Source: DCFW01 sp963790715 | GTDB lineage: Bacteria; Bacteroidota; Bacteroidia; Bacteroidales; Bacteroidaceae | Length of the DNA: 64,000 nucleotides | Assembly: GCA_963790715.1 (NCBI GenBank) | Contig: CAWBPN010000010.1 | Span: forward strand, 412,453-476,452 | Reading direction: 5' to 3' | Shown here: piece after piece, positions 1-7,349 of the stretch | Layout: each line of letters begins with the position of its first letter | How positions within the stretch are numbered: position 1 is the first letter of the stretch | Translations under genes and position numbers: made by a program | The notes under the pieces: generated by a model | Databases searched by the model: none | Seen by the model: the letters and a program-made list of their open reading frames with translations, nothing else | What the model was told of the DNA's origin: nothing

Positions 1-2
1 GC

Positions 3-458
3 ATAATGTTAGGCAATCCAGAAGGAAAAATACATTTGATGAAAGTTTGTAATCCATATTGTGGAGCATGTGCAAGGTCTCACATGTATATAGACAGGTT
101 GTTGGATATAAACTCTGATATTCGGTTGCAAATAATATTTACACCATCATCAGAGGAAAAAGATATAAGGAATAAACCGGAAAAGATAATGTTATCACTC
201 GCATCAACAGAATCAGAGAATATATTAAGAAAGGCCCTTAATGACTGGTATCTTTCAGAAAATAAGAGTTATGAAGTATATGCAAAGCAATATCCTATTG
301 CAAAAGAGAAGTTAGATGAACAAATACCGCTTATTCGGTCAATGCGTAATTGGTGTGACAAAATGGAAATCGCATACACTCCAACGTTCTTTGTTAACGG
401 TTATCAACTTCCTAAGATGTATTCATTTGAAGATTTAAAATATCTTCTTTCAGTATAA
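3..458 (+). CDS. Thioredoxin-fold disulfide oxidoreductase domain (DsbA/VKOR-associated type), 5' truncated by window edge
   Basis: The frame is open to the window edge, so this is the C-terminal part of a longer protein; the first ATG is at position 6. Counting from it, residues 15-22 read CNPYCGAC, giving a CGAC redox motif (C19, C22) just after the first strand, as in thioredoxin-fold oxidoreductases. YTPTFFVNG near the C-terminus supplies the cis-proline loop that faces the active site. In Bacteroidota such domains often end VKOR-type fusion proteins that reoxidise or form disulfides in the periplasm; the upstream part needed to confirm this is outside the window. It lies 74 bp upstream of a six-cysteine peptide gene, so a role in oxidising that peptide is a reasonable inference. 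The last residues, YLLSV, recur as a vestige upstream of a second peptide gene. Confidence 0.75.
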   Translation: MMLGNPEGKIHLMKVCNPYCGACARSHMYIDRLLDINSDIRLQIIFTPSSEEKDIRNKPEKIMLSLASTESENILRKALNDWYLSENKSYEVYAKQYPIAKEKLDEQIPLIRSMRNWCDKMEIAYTPTFFVNGYQLPKMYSFEDLKYLLSV

Positions 459-532
459 TTGCAGTAAGTAGTGAAAGAAGACCAATTATAAAAAATATAT
501 GATAGAGTTTAACAATTAAAATATTTACTATT
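441..532 (+). repeat. Conserved block upstream of peptide gene A (copy 1 of 3)
   Basis: The stretch from the end of the thioredoxin-domain gene to the peptide ATG resembles the stretches before the other two peptide genes. Shared pieces include GAAGACCAATTATA-like sequence and AGTTTAACAATTAAAA, followed by a short AT-rich run and TATTATG. It may carry the promoter or untranslated leader of the peptide gene, or may simply have travelled with it during duplication. No good TAnnTTTG box is visible in it. Confidence 0.55.
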
Positions 533-835
533 ATGAGAAAACTTAAAATGGTCGCAATGAGCGACATCGGTGAAACACTTTCTAGAGATGAACTTAAGAA
601 AGTGTTTGGTGGAAGTGATATTATTAATAATCCTCCTAGTGGCAATAAAAGTTGTTGCATTGTAGTATATGATGGACATTTTATATGTACAAACGACCCG
701 CAAACAGCTCAGAAATATGATGCAATGAGTGGAAATGGAACTGGAAGCGAAAGTACGTGGTCATGTAATAATAATACGGCATATACAAATTGTGCTCCAT
801 ATATAAAAGAATGTAGGTTGACTGGAAGTATATAA
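533..835 (+). CDS. Secreted-peptide precursor A, GG leader, six-cysteine core
   Basis: This 100-residue precursor has a charged 27-residue leader whose second half, ETLSRDELKKVFGG, is shared with the other two peptides. The GG is the expected cut site of a C39-peptidase exporter, which is encoded about 7.5 kb downstream. The predicted 73-residue core is polar, rich in Asn, Ser, Thr and Gly, and holds exactly six cysteines (CC, then four single ones), suggesting three disulfides. The leader resembles the Bacteroidales GG natural-product precursor families in general layout. No core homologue was recognised, so bacteriocin, signal or toxin activity is inference. The core also offers many Ser/Thr as possible glycosylation sites for the neighbouring glycosyltransferase. 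Confidence 0.8.
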   Translation: MRKLKMVAMSDIGETLSRDELKKVFGGSDIINNPPSGNKSCCIVVYDGHFICTNDPQTAQKYDAMSGNGTGSESTWSCNNNTAYTNCAPYIKECRLTGSI

Positions 836-855
836 TTTTAAAAACATTTGTTGTT

Positions 856-1368
856 ATGAACTTAAAAAAAACAGGAAAAAGTAATTATACCCAATATGGG
901 CAAATAGCATCTTTGGTAGTATTGATGGCGCTTATATTTGTTTGTTCCACATCAGCCAAAAGTACCAATAATTTTATTTATGAAAAAGTTGATAGTACTG
1001 TAAAAGTTGTAAAAGTAAAAGGATATACTAATGGTATAAATTATAAAGAGAGAGTTTACGATCATGTGAAAAAGATGCCAAGCTTTCCAGGAGGAAGGTT
1101 AATGCTTAATAAGTATTTGCATGACAATTTAGTTTATCCACATCAAGCCGCAGAAAAAAAAATTATGGGAAAGGTTGTCATACAATTTATTGTCAGAAAA
1201 AATGGATGTATAACAAACGCCTGCTTACTAAGATCTGTGGAACCAGAAATAGATGCTGAAGCTATAAGACTTGTAGAATCAATGCCTAAATGGATACCGG
1301 GAGAAAAAAATAAAAGACCTGTTAATGTAAAATATACATTGTATGTAGATTTTATACTTGATAAATAA
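856..1368 (+). CDS. TonB C-terminal-domain protein with N-terminal membrane anchor
   Basis: The 170-residue product starts with a basic stretch and one hydrophobic segment (about residues 17-34), so it is inner-membrane anchored or exported. Residues about 74-170 form a TonB-type C-terminal domain: MPSFPGG, the conserved LVYP, GKVVIQFIV with the NG turn, then VESMPKWIPG and a final YTLYVDFIL strand. In Bacteroidota many such short TonB-like proteins exist outside the classical TonB-ExbBD complex. It has no long proline-rich linker to span the periplasm. It sits 20 bp after peptide A and appears in none of the other two peptide units. A link to uptake or export of the peptide is possible but unproven. 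Confidence 0.75.
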   Translation: MNLKKTGKSNYTQYGQIASLVVLMALIFVCSTSAKSTNNFIYEKVDSTVKVVKVKGYTNGINYKERVYDHVKKMPSFPGGRLMLNKYLHDNLVYPHQAAEKKIMGKVVIQFIVRKNGCITNACLLRSVEPEIDAEAIRLVESMPKWIPGEKNKRPVNVKYTLYVDFILDK

Positions 1369-1383
1369 GATAAGTTCCATCTA

Positions 1384-1943
1384 TGTTTTATAGAACACAT
1401 TACTTAAATTTAATGACTCAAGAAACAGGAACTCCATTTTTAGCTATCTGGGATGCAGACGTGATTGTCAGTCCATACCAAATTAAAGAATCTATGTTAG
1501 TGTTGCAAGAAAATAAAGCAGATATATCTTTTCCTTATAATGGTGCATTCCTAGAGGTTGAACCTGTGTTGCGAGAAGAATATATATTACATCATCGGGT
1601 TAATTATCTATTTAAATATAAATCTTATATGAAACCATTATATGGGGACAATTTTGTAGGAGGCGGTATTCTTGTTAATAGGCAAAAATATATAGATGCA
1701 GGAATGGAAAATGAATGTTTTTATGGTTGGGGACCGGAAGATATGGATCGCTCTTTACGCTGGGAAAATATGGGGTATAGAATACATAGAACGGAAAAAC
1801 CGATGTTTCATCTTTCCCACCCGCGCGATTCAAACGGATACATGAGATCTACTATTCATAGTAAATTGTGCCACTTCTAATTGAATAAATCTGCAAATAG
1901 CTCAAAGGAAGAATTAATTGACAAATTTTCATGTCTATAGATA
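1384..1943 (+). pseudogene. Decayed second copy of the island glycosyltransferase (5' deleted, premature stop)
   Basis: This stretch matches the intact glycosyltransferase at 6499-7272 over roughly its last 185 codons, about nine bases in ten identical by eye, but the first 74 or so codons are missing: similarity begins abruptly at TTTTATAGAACAC, 15 bp after the TonB-like gene. The DxD-like motif WDAD and the GWGPED motif are kept. In the codon corresponding to CAA in the intact copy it has TAA (1878-1880), after which the frame continues with the same 20 or so residues to a TAG at 1941-1943. Similarity also extends into the 3' flank (GATATTTGC, AACAATTAATGAA). It is therefore a remnant of a segmental duplication rather than a working enzyme. 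Confidence 0.85.
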
Positions 1944-2031
1944 TTTGCAGTTACCACCAATTGATAATAAACAATTAATGAAGTATGAATGTTATAATTG
2001 ATTTGCATAATTTATAATAAATAAAAGAAAA

Positions 2032-3588
2032 ATGAGTAAAAGAAAAAAAATTATTTTGGATTTGCCATTCATTGTATGTGCTCTATTTTTTTGTAATGTA
2101 AAAGCACAAAACACAAGTGGTTGGCCAAATCCGAAGATCGAGATAGGCACATCTAAGGTCTCCGGTAACATATTAAATTATCAACGCAAACAAGGAGAAA
2201 AACTAAACATTATTATTTATATTGATAATCCGCTTGTTGATGCGAGGCCGAAAAGTTATATAACGCAAATAAATTCTGATAATCATTTTTCTATATCTAT
2301 ACCAACGGTATTAGATAATACGTTGGTATATTGTAATATCAAAAATGGGTCTTCTTATTTATGGGGTGGGTTTATAGGTTTGAATAAAGATATAGAAAAG
2401 AAAATATGTCTTGATTTTAAGGATAAAAATAATCTTATTGTTACAACAAACGGAGGTTTTTATTTGACACAAGATGATGCACAAAATATTGGAGAGGCAT
2501 GTATTAAATTTGAGGGATATCCACAAGAGAGGTCAACTCTTGTGTACAAGATGACGCCCAAAGAATTTGCGACATACAAGTTAAACAAAGCATTAAAAGA
2601 AAGAGATGAATATGCATTGGGTAGCTTACCAATTACAACTGGGACGAAAGAATTCTTGATTAAATATTTTAATATTAGATATATTGAAGGAATGCTGTTT
2701 TTTTATAAGAAAGAGGTTGACGCTGACGCGATATATATGAAGTTGAAAAATTTTAAAGCTGTAGAACCTGATAAATCATATTATTCATTCCTTAAGAATT
2801 ATAATTTGAATGATCCTGAGTTGCTATATTCGGTTTGTCTTTCTACTCCTTATTATCCTATATTCTTAAAGTGCTTTTTAGGCAATAAAGTCTTTAATAT
2901 TCCAAAGATAGGTGATACACCTACTGCCGAATGGCTAAATATTGTCAAAAGTCACGTAAAAGATGTCATAGGAATAAGTGACGGACTTTTTTATGATGTG
3001 CTTGCTGCTTACGCCTATTCGTCACAAATCACAGAAGACAGGATAGCGTTAACTCATAAGCAGATTGAAAATGTTAATGAGTATTTCAAGAATCACAATA
3101 AAGATATAGCCGCCATTATATTTAAATTGAACGAAACAGCCCCGAAGAAAGCACCTAAAAAAGTACCGCCTGTTATTAAATCGGTACCAAATGTTGCAGC
3201 CAATAAATTAATGGATGCTATTGTTTCAAAACATAGAGGAAAAGTCGTCTTTATAGATATATGGGCTACCTGGTGCAGTTCATGTTTAAGTGCAATAAAA
3301 GTAATAAGAAATATTAAAGACTCGCTTAGGTCTAAAGGAGTAGACTTCGTATATATTGCTGATACGTCATCACCTAAATTTACATGGTTGGAAGAAATAA
3401 AATCAATAGGTGATGAACATTATTATTTAAATAAAAAATTAATTAGCCAACTTATGAATATTTATAATATTAATGGATATCCTTCATATCTTATATATGA
3501 CAGACAAGGGTATTTAAGAAACAAATTATCAGGTTTTCCAGATATTGATAAATTGAGAAGTCAATTTAAGGAGATATTGAAACCATAA
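2032..3588 (+). CDS. Exported thioredoxin/TlpA-like protein, paralogue 1
   Basis: The 518-residue product has a signal peptide ending near NVKAQ and a long N-terminal region (about residues 25-380) with no domain I recognise. It ends in a thioredoxin/TlpA fold: IWATWCSSC carries the redox pair C415/C418 and GYPSYLIYD carries the cis-proline. It is closely related along its whole length to the gene at 4070. The layout resembles Bacteroidota periplasmic TlpA-like thiol oxidoreductases with an N-terminal accessory domain. Placed between cysteine-rich peptide genes, it is likely to reduce, oxidise or isomerise their disulfides. Reaction direction cannot be told from sequence. Confidence 0.8.
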   Translation: MSKRKKIILDLPFIVCALFFCNVKAQNTSGWPNPKIEIGTSKVSGNILNYQRKQGEKLNIIIYIDNPLVDARPKSYITQINSDNHFSISIPTVLDNTLVYCNIKNGSSYLWGGFIGLNKDIEKKICLDFKDKNNLIVTTNGGFYLTQDDAQNIGEACIKFEGYPQERSTLVYKMTPKEFATYKLNKALKERDEYALGSLPITTGTKEFLIKYFNIRYIEGMLFFYKKEVDADAIYMKLKNFKAVEPDKSYYSFLKNYNLNDPELLYSVCLSTPYYPIFLKCFLGNKVFNIPKIGDTPTAEWLNIVKSHVKDVIGISDGLFYDVLAAYAYSSQITEDRIALTHKQIENVNEYFKNHNKDIAAIIFKLNETAPKKAPKKVPPVIKSVPNVAANKLMDAIVSKHRGKVVFIDIWATWCSSCLSAIKVIRNIKDSLRSKGVDFVYIADTSSPKFTWLEEIKSIGDEHYYLNKKLISQLMNIYNINGYPSYLIYDRQGYLRNKLSGFPDIDKLRSQFKEILKP

Positions 3589-3680
3589 GTACTAGTATCT
3601 ATTAACAATATCATCAAAGCATACAAGTTAAATAATAGCTGCATAAGATATTTAATTAACGAGTAAATAATAAAACAAGA

Positions 3681-3763
3681 TATTTTCTTTCTGTATAGCT
3701 CACAATAAGCAGTAAAATGGGATCAATTACATAAAAGATATAGTTTAATGGTTTATTTATATT
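3681..3763 (+). repeat. Upstream block of peptide gene B with vestigial end of the thioredoxin-domain gene (copy 2 of 3)
   Basis: Positions 3681-3698 read in frame as Y-F-L-S-V-stop, matching the Y-L-L-S-V-stop end of the thioredoxin-domain gene at 441-458. What follows (CAATAAGCAGTAAAATGGG, then CAATTACATAAAAGATATAG, then TTTAATGG) aligns with the spacer before peptide A. The block shows that peptide B arose with a piece of the same upstream gene, most of which was later lost. Confidence 0.55.
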
Positions 3764-4004
3764 ATGAAAAAGCTAAAATTAGTCGTAATGTACAATATTG
3801 GTAAAACACTTTCCAGGGATGAACTCAGAAAAGTGTTTGGAAGTGACAATTATATTGACAGTAACGGTAGTATTGTATTAGTAATAGAAAAATTGCAAAA
3901 ACGAATGCATTGGAAAACAAGTTGGAGATATATGTTGCAACGAACTAGGGAACTGCCAATACGTTATTTTTATGAAGAACATATATTGTTCAAATATTAA
4001 CTGA
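3764..4004 (+). pseudogene. Peptide precursor B with one-base frameshift; corrected frame gives six-cysteine core
   Basis: The leader (TLSRDELRKVFG) matches peptides A and C, but the uncorrected 78-residue reading has no cysteine in its core and resembles nothing. One base further along, the frame is open from 3888 to the TGA at 4002-4004. Dropping one A from the A5 run at 3888-3892 joins leader to this frame, giving a 79-residue peptide with cysteines at 44, 48, 57, 58, 64 and 75. Its end, CQYVIFMKNIYCSNIN, aligns with CVYIYSQQLHCSDTN of peptide C, and GKQVGDIC with GKKSGDSC. The cleavage site is also altered from GG to a single G followed by S. A true inactivating indel or a homopolymer sequencing error are both possible. 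Confidence 0.75.
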
Positions 4005-4022
4005 ACATGAATTAAAATAAAT

Positions 4023-4045
4023 AAGGAACGAAAATTTCGTTCCTT
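4023..4045 (+). terminator. Hairpin after peptide gene B
   Basis: An almost perfect inverted repeat (AAGGAACGA, short AT loop, TCGTTCCTT) lies between peptide gene B and the next start codon, followed by an AT-rich stretch. It could be a terminator or an RNA processing hairpin. The T tract is poor. Confidence 0.5.
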
Positions 4046-4069
4046 AATATAATTTCAAAATTTATAATT

Positions 4070-5662
4070 ATGAATAATAAAAAGTTTTTTTTATTGGCTT
4101 TGTCTTTTATTGTATGTGTTTTGTGCTTTTACACTGCAAAAGCACAAAATGCAAATAGTTGGCCTAATCAAAAAATAAAGATTGGTACATCTAAGGTTTC
4201 CGGTGACATATTGAATTACCAACATGTAAAAGAAAGGAAAATAACCGTTACATTGATAGTTGGCGATTATTTTAATTTAGTAAAGCCTTATAAGAACTAT
4301 TCAACACAAGTGGATTCGGATAATCACTTTTCTTTATCTGTGCCTGTAACATTTAATAATACAATGGCTTATTGTATTGTTGGGAATGATTCTTCTTGTT
4401 TGTGGAAAGGCTTTATTGGGTTGGATGAAGAGCAGGAAACGAAAATAGAAGTTGATGTTAAGGATACAAATAATCCGGTTGTCACGGCAAGTGGAGGTTT
4501 TAGTTTATCACAAGATGATGCTCAAGGAATTTATAAGGGATTTGATACTTTTGACGATTTTCCGCAAGAACGGGTGGTGCCGGTATATAATATGACGCCA
4601 AAAGAATTTGCAACATATAAACTGAATCATGTATTAAAAGATAGAATAAATTATGCTTTAAAAAATCTTTCTATCACACCCGGCACAAAGGACTTTCTGA
4701 TTAAGTATTTTAATTTTAGATATATAGATGGCAAACTTTTCTTTTATAAAGAAGAAGTGGAAAATGATGCAAAACACCATCAAAAAGCAATTAAGGCAAT
4801 AGAGCCGGATAAAACATATTATTCGTTTCTAAAAAATTATGATTTGAATGATCCTCAACTGTTATATTGGCATCCGCCTTTCATGGAACGTTTTTTGAAA
4901 ATTAAAGCTTTTAATATTCCTAAGATTGCCGATACACTGACTTCTGAATGGATAAACGTGGTGAAGGATTGTGTAAAAGATGTTATAGGAATAAGTAACG
5001 GACTTTTTTATGATATGCTTGCTGCATTTGCCTATTCGTCACAAATCACAGATGATGGGACGGTTTTGACAAATAAGCAAATAGAAAATATTAAAGAATA
5101 TTTCAAGAACCGGAATAACGATATTGCCATTCTTTTGCTTAATTTGAATGAAAAGCATCCAAAGCCTGACATTTCGGAGCCGACGAATAATTTGGAGAAA
5201 GTTAATGCTATTAAGCATCATGGAAGAGCTCCGAGAAAAGTAAGGTGTATTATAAAACCGACACCTAATGTTTCGGTAGATAAAATAATAGATACCATTG
5301 TTGCCAAACATCATGGTAAGGTTGTACTTATAGATATTTGGGCTACATGGTGCAACCCGTGCATGATGGCGCATAAGGAAATGAGCTATATAAAAGATGC
5401 ACTTCGGCATAAAGGTGTAGATTTCGTATACTTGGCAGATACGTCTTCTCCGAAACAGGAATGGAGAGAAGATATAAAATCAATAGGAGATGAACATTAT
5501 TATATTGATGGAAAAATAATGGATAAACTTATGACTTTTTATAAAACTGACGGGTTTCCAACGTATTTCATATATGATAAGCAAGGAACGTTAAAGAATA
5601 AATTCATAGGTTTCCCCGGTGATGATAAGATGCAAAATATCATCGAAGATGCAGTAAAATAA
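4070..5662 (+). CDS. Exported thioredoxin/TlpA-like protein, paralogue 2
   Basis: The 530-residue product has a signal peptide (cleavage near TAKAQ), a long N-terminal region without a recognised family, and a C-terminal thioredoxin/TlpA domain with IWATWCNPC (C428/C431) and cis-proline in GFPTYFIYD. It is similar to the protein at 2032 throughout (for example the shared KIGTSKVSG, MTPKEFATYKLN and IKSIGDEHYY), with an extra basic linker before the thioredoxin domain. The redox motif differs between the two (CNPC here, CSSC there), which often alters redox potential, so the pair may have separate oxidising and reducing or isomerising jobs. It lies directly upstream of peptide C. Confidence 0.8.
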   Translation: MNNKKFFLLALSFIVCVLCFYTAKAQNANSWPNQKIKIGTSKVSGDILNYQHVKERKITVTLIVGDYFNLVKPYKNYSTQVDSDNHFSLSVPVTFNNTMAYCIVGNDSSCLWKGFIGLDEEQETKIEVDVKDTNNPVVTASGGFSLSQDDAQGIYKGFDTFDDFPQERVVPVYNMTPKEFATYKLNHVLKDRINYALKNLSITPGTKDFLIKYFNFRYIDGKLFFYKEEVENDAKHHQKAIKAIEPDKTYYSFLKNYDLNDPQLLYWHPPFMERFLKIKAFNIPKIADTLTSEWINVVKDCVKDVIGISNGLFYDMLAAFAYSSQITDDGTVLTNKQIENIKEYFKNRNNDIAILLLNLNEKHPKPDISEPTNNLEKVNAIKHHGRAPRKVRCIIKPTPNVSVDKIIDTIVAKHHGKVVLIDIWATWCNPCMMAHKEMSYIKDALRHKGVDFVYLADTSSPKQEWREDIKSIGDEHYYIDGKIMDKLMTFYKTDGFPTYFIYDKQGTLKNKFIGFPGDDKMQNIIEDAVK

Positions 5663-5689
5663 TACGTTTGATACAAACGTTGAAGATAA

Positions 5690-5750
5690 AGGAAGACACA
5701 AATTATATAGAAAATATAATATTAAGTTTAACAATTAAAAAGTTTTTATT
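5690..5750 (+). repeat. Conserved block upstream of peptide gene C (copy 3 of 3)
   Basis: GGAAGACACAAATTATATAG, then AATATAATATTAAG, then TTTAACAATTAAAA aligns with the block before peptide A and more weakly with that before peptide B, including the exact TTTAACAATTAAAA some 20 bases before the ATG. Confidence 0.55.
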
Positions 5751-6020
5751 ATGAAAAAGATGAAATTAGCTGCAATACGCAGCATCGGTGAGACACTATC
5801 CAGAGATGAACTCAAAAAAGTATTTGGGGGTGATAGTTATGACAGTGGTAGCGGTTGGGATTGGTTTTGTCATAAATATCATATTCCACCTAAAATATGC
5901 GCTTGCTATGGAAAGAAAAGCGGTGACTCATGTCATTTTATTGATGATAATGATGCAGAAGAATATGGGAGATGTGTTTATATTTATAGTCAACAGCTTC
6001 ATTGTTCTGATACTAATTGA
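5751..6020 (+). CDS. Secreted-peptide precursor C, GG leader, six-cysteine core
   Basis: The 89-residue precursor has a 27-residue leader ending ETLSRDELKKVFGG and a 62-residue core with six cysteines (40, 50, 52, 61, 75, 85), an acidic DDNDAEE stretch and aromatic residues. The GG site suits the C39 exporter encoded downstream. It is the best preserved relative of corrected peptide B. A strong hairpin follows. An overlapping frame (5788-6027) is open by chance and was discarded because it lacks the leader. Confidence 0.82.
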   Translation: MKKMKLAAIRSIGETLSRDELKKVFGGDSYDSGSGWDWFCHKYHIPPKICACYGKKSGDSCHFIDDNDAEEYGRCVYIYSQQLHCSDTN

Positions 6021-6041
6021 ATCTTGAGAATAGTAAATAAG

Positions 6042-6066
6042 CGAGAGACATGATAAACGTCTCTCG
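6042..6066 (+). terminator. Terminator-like hairpin after peptide gene C
   Basis: CGAGAGAC, a nine-base loop and GTCTCTCG form a perfect 8-bp stem 21 bp after the stop codon, followed by TCTTATTAGG. It probably ends the peptide transcript. Confidence 0.65.
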
Positions 6067-6498
6067 TCTTATTAGGATATTTCATTTCTATTTAATTTTT
6101 GAGATAATGAATAAAGAAAATACCCTCTATATAATGTGATTACATGTTTATTAGCCAATATATATATAGTATAAAAATAGAATTAAATATGACAATATAT
6201 AGTATTTGGTATAGTATTATAAATATACTTTGTGGCAATTTTGGCTATAATAACAATTATAGCTATAACCATTATTGATCGTCGTAAAAGTTAATGCTTG
6301 ATATGGCAAAATATTCCAGTCAAAGAAAATAGTGAAACTTTATGGTACTTGCCAATTGAAACGATTAGTATGGAGATCCTATCATGCTAGGATATTAATA
6401 TATAATAGAATAGCATAATTTAACTGATTAAATTCATTGTTTACTTTATATACAAATTATAGTAATGGAATACAGATGACTTATTAATTATTTATAAT
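6067..6498. other. AT-rich gene-free spacer between peptide C and the glycosyltransferase
   Basis: No convincing coding sequence is seen. A small hairpin (ATCCTA/TAGGAT, 6376-6393) is present. The sequence around ATATACTTTGTGG (about 6221-6235) resembles but does not match a TAnnTTTG box, so the promoter of the downstream modification and export genes, if separate, is not resolved. Confidence 0.5.
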
Positions 6499-7272
6499 AT
6501 GAAATATGACTTAAAAGATTTGACTTTTATGATTCCGATTCGTTGTGATTCAGTCATTCGCATTGAAAATTTATTAACTGTTATTCGATTTATACAATCA
6601 ATTAAGGCTAATGTTTTAATCTATGAAATTGCATCATATAATAATCATATAATTGAACATTTATTACCAAGGTTCAAACGGTTGGTATATAAATTTATAG
6701 AAGACAGAGATGTAATCTTTTATAGAACACATTATTTAAATTTGATGACCAGAGAAGCAAAGACTCAATTTTTAGCTATCTGGGATGCAGACGTGATTGT
6801 TAGTCCATACCAAATTAAAGAATCGATGTCAGCGTTACAAGAAAATAAAGCAGATATATCTTTCCCTTATAATGGGGTATTCTTAGACGTTGAACCTGTG
6901 TTGCGTGAAGAATATATATTACATCATAATATTAACCTATTATTTAAATATAAATCTTATATGAAACAGTTATATGGTGACAATTTTGTAGGAGGAGGTA
7001 TTATTGTTAATAGACAAAAATATATAGATGCAGGAATGGAAAATGAATGTTTTTATGGTTGGGGACCGGAAGATTTGGATCGCTTTTTACGTTGGGAAAA
7101 TATGAGCTATAGAATACATAGAGCTCCAAAACCGATGTTTCACCTTTCTCACCCTCGAGATTCAAACGGATATATGAGATCTTCTACATATAGTAGATTG
7201 TGTCATTTACAATTGAGCAAATCGGCAAATAGTTCAAAGGAAGAATTAATTGACAAATTTTCATGTCTATAG
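6499..7272 (+). CDS. Glycosyltransferase with galactosyltransferase-type C-terminal (GWGxED) motif
   Basis: The 257-residue product is a GT-A type glycosyltransferase. LTFMIPIRCDS is the first strand, WDADVIVSP contains the DxD-like metal and nucleotide-sugar motif, GGGIIVNR precedes the acceptor loop, and FYGWGPEDLDRFLRW is the GWGxEDxD signature of the galactosyltransferase/GalNAc-transferase C-terminal family. No signal peptide or membrane segment is seen, so it acts in the cytoplasm, before export. It lies in a compact series with the LanC-like and export genes (78 bp to the next ATG). The natural substrate is probably the precursor peptides, but sugar donor and acceptor are unknown. A truncated copy lies at 1384-1943. 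Confidence 0.82.
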   Translation: MKYDLKDLTFMIPIRCDSVIRIENLLTVIRFIQSIKANVLIYEIASYNNHIIEHLLPRFKRLVYKFIEDRDVIFYRTHYLNLMTREAKTQFLAIWDADVIVSPYQIKESMSALQENKADISFPYNGVFLDVEPVLREEYILHHNINLLFKYKSYMKQLYGDNFVGGGIIVNRQKYIDAGMENECFYGWGPEDLDRFLRWENMSYRIHRAPKPMFHLSHPRDSNGYMRSSTYSRLCHLQLSKSANSSKEELIDKFSCL

Positions 7273-7349
7273 ATATTTGCTGTGATAATCAATCAATAGT
7301 AAACAATTAATGAATAGAAATATAATATTTGTCATTATTGATATATAAT

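Noticed and set aside
3881..3896. Programmed frameshifting in peptide gene B
   Set aside because: The needed change skips one base forward, whereas slippage on an A run usually shifts back by one, which would give the wrong frame. An indel is simpler.
5788..6027. Overlapping 79-residue frame within peptide gene C
   Set aside because: It lacks the conserved leader and has no counterpart in peptide genes A and B; the other frame explains the locus.
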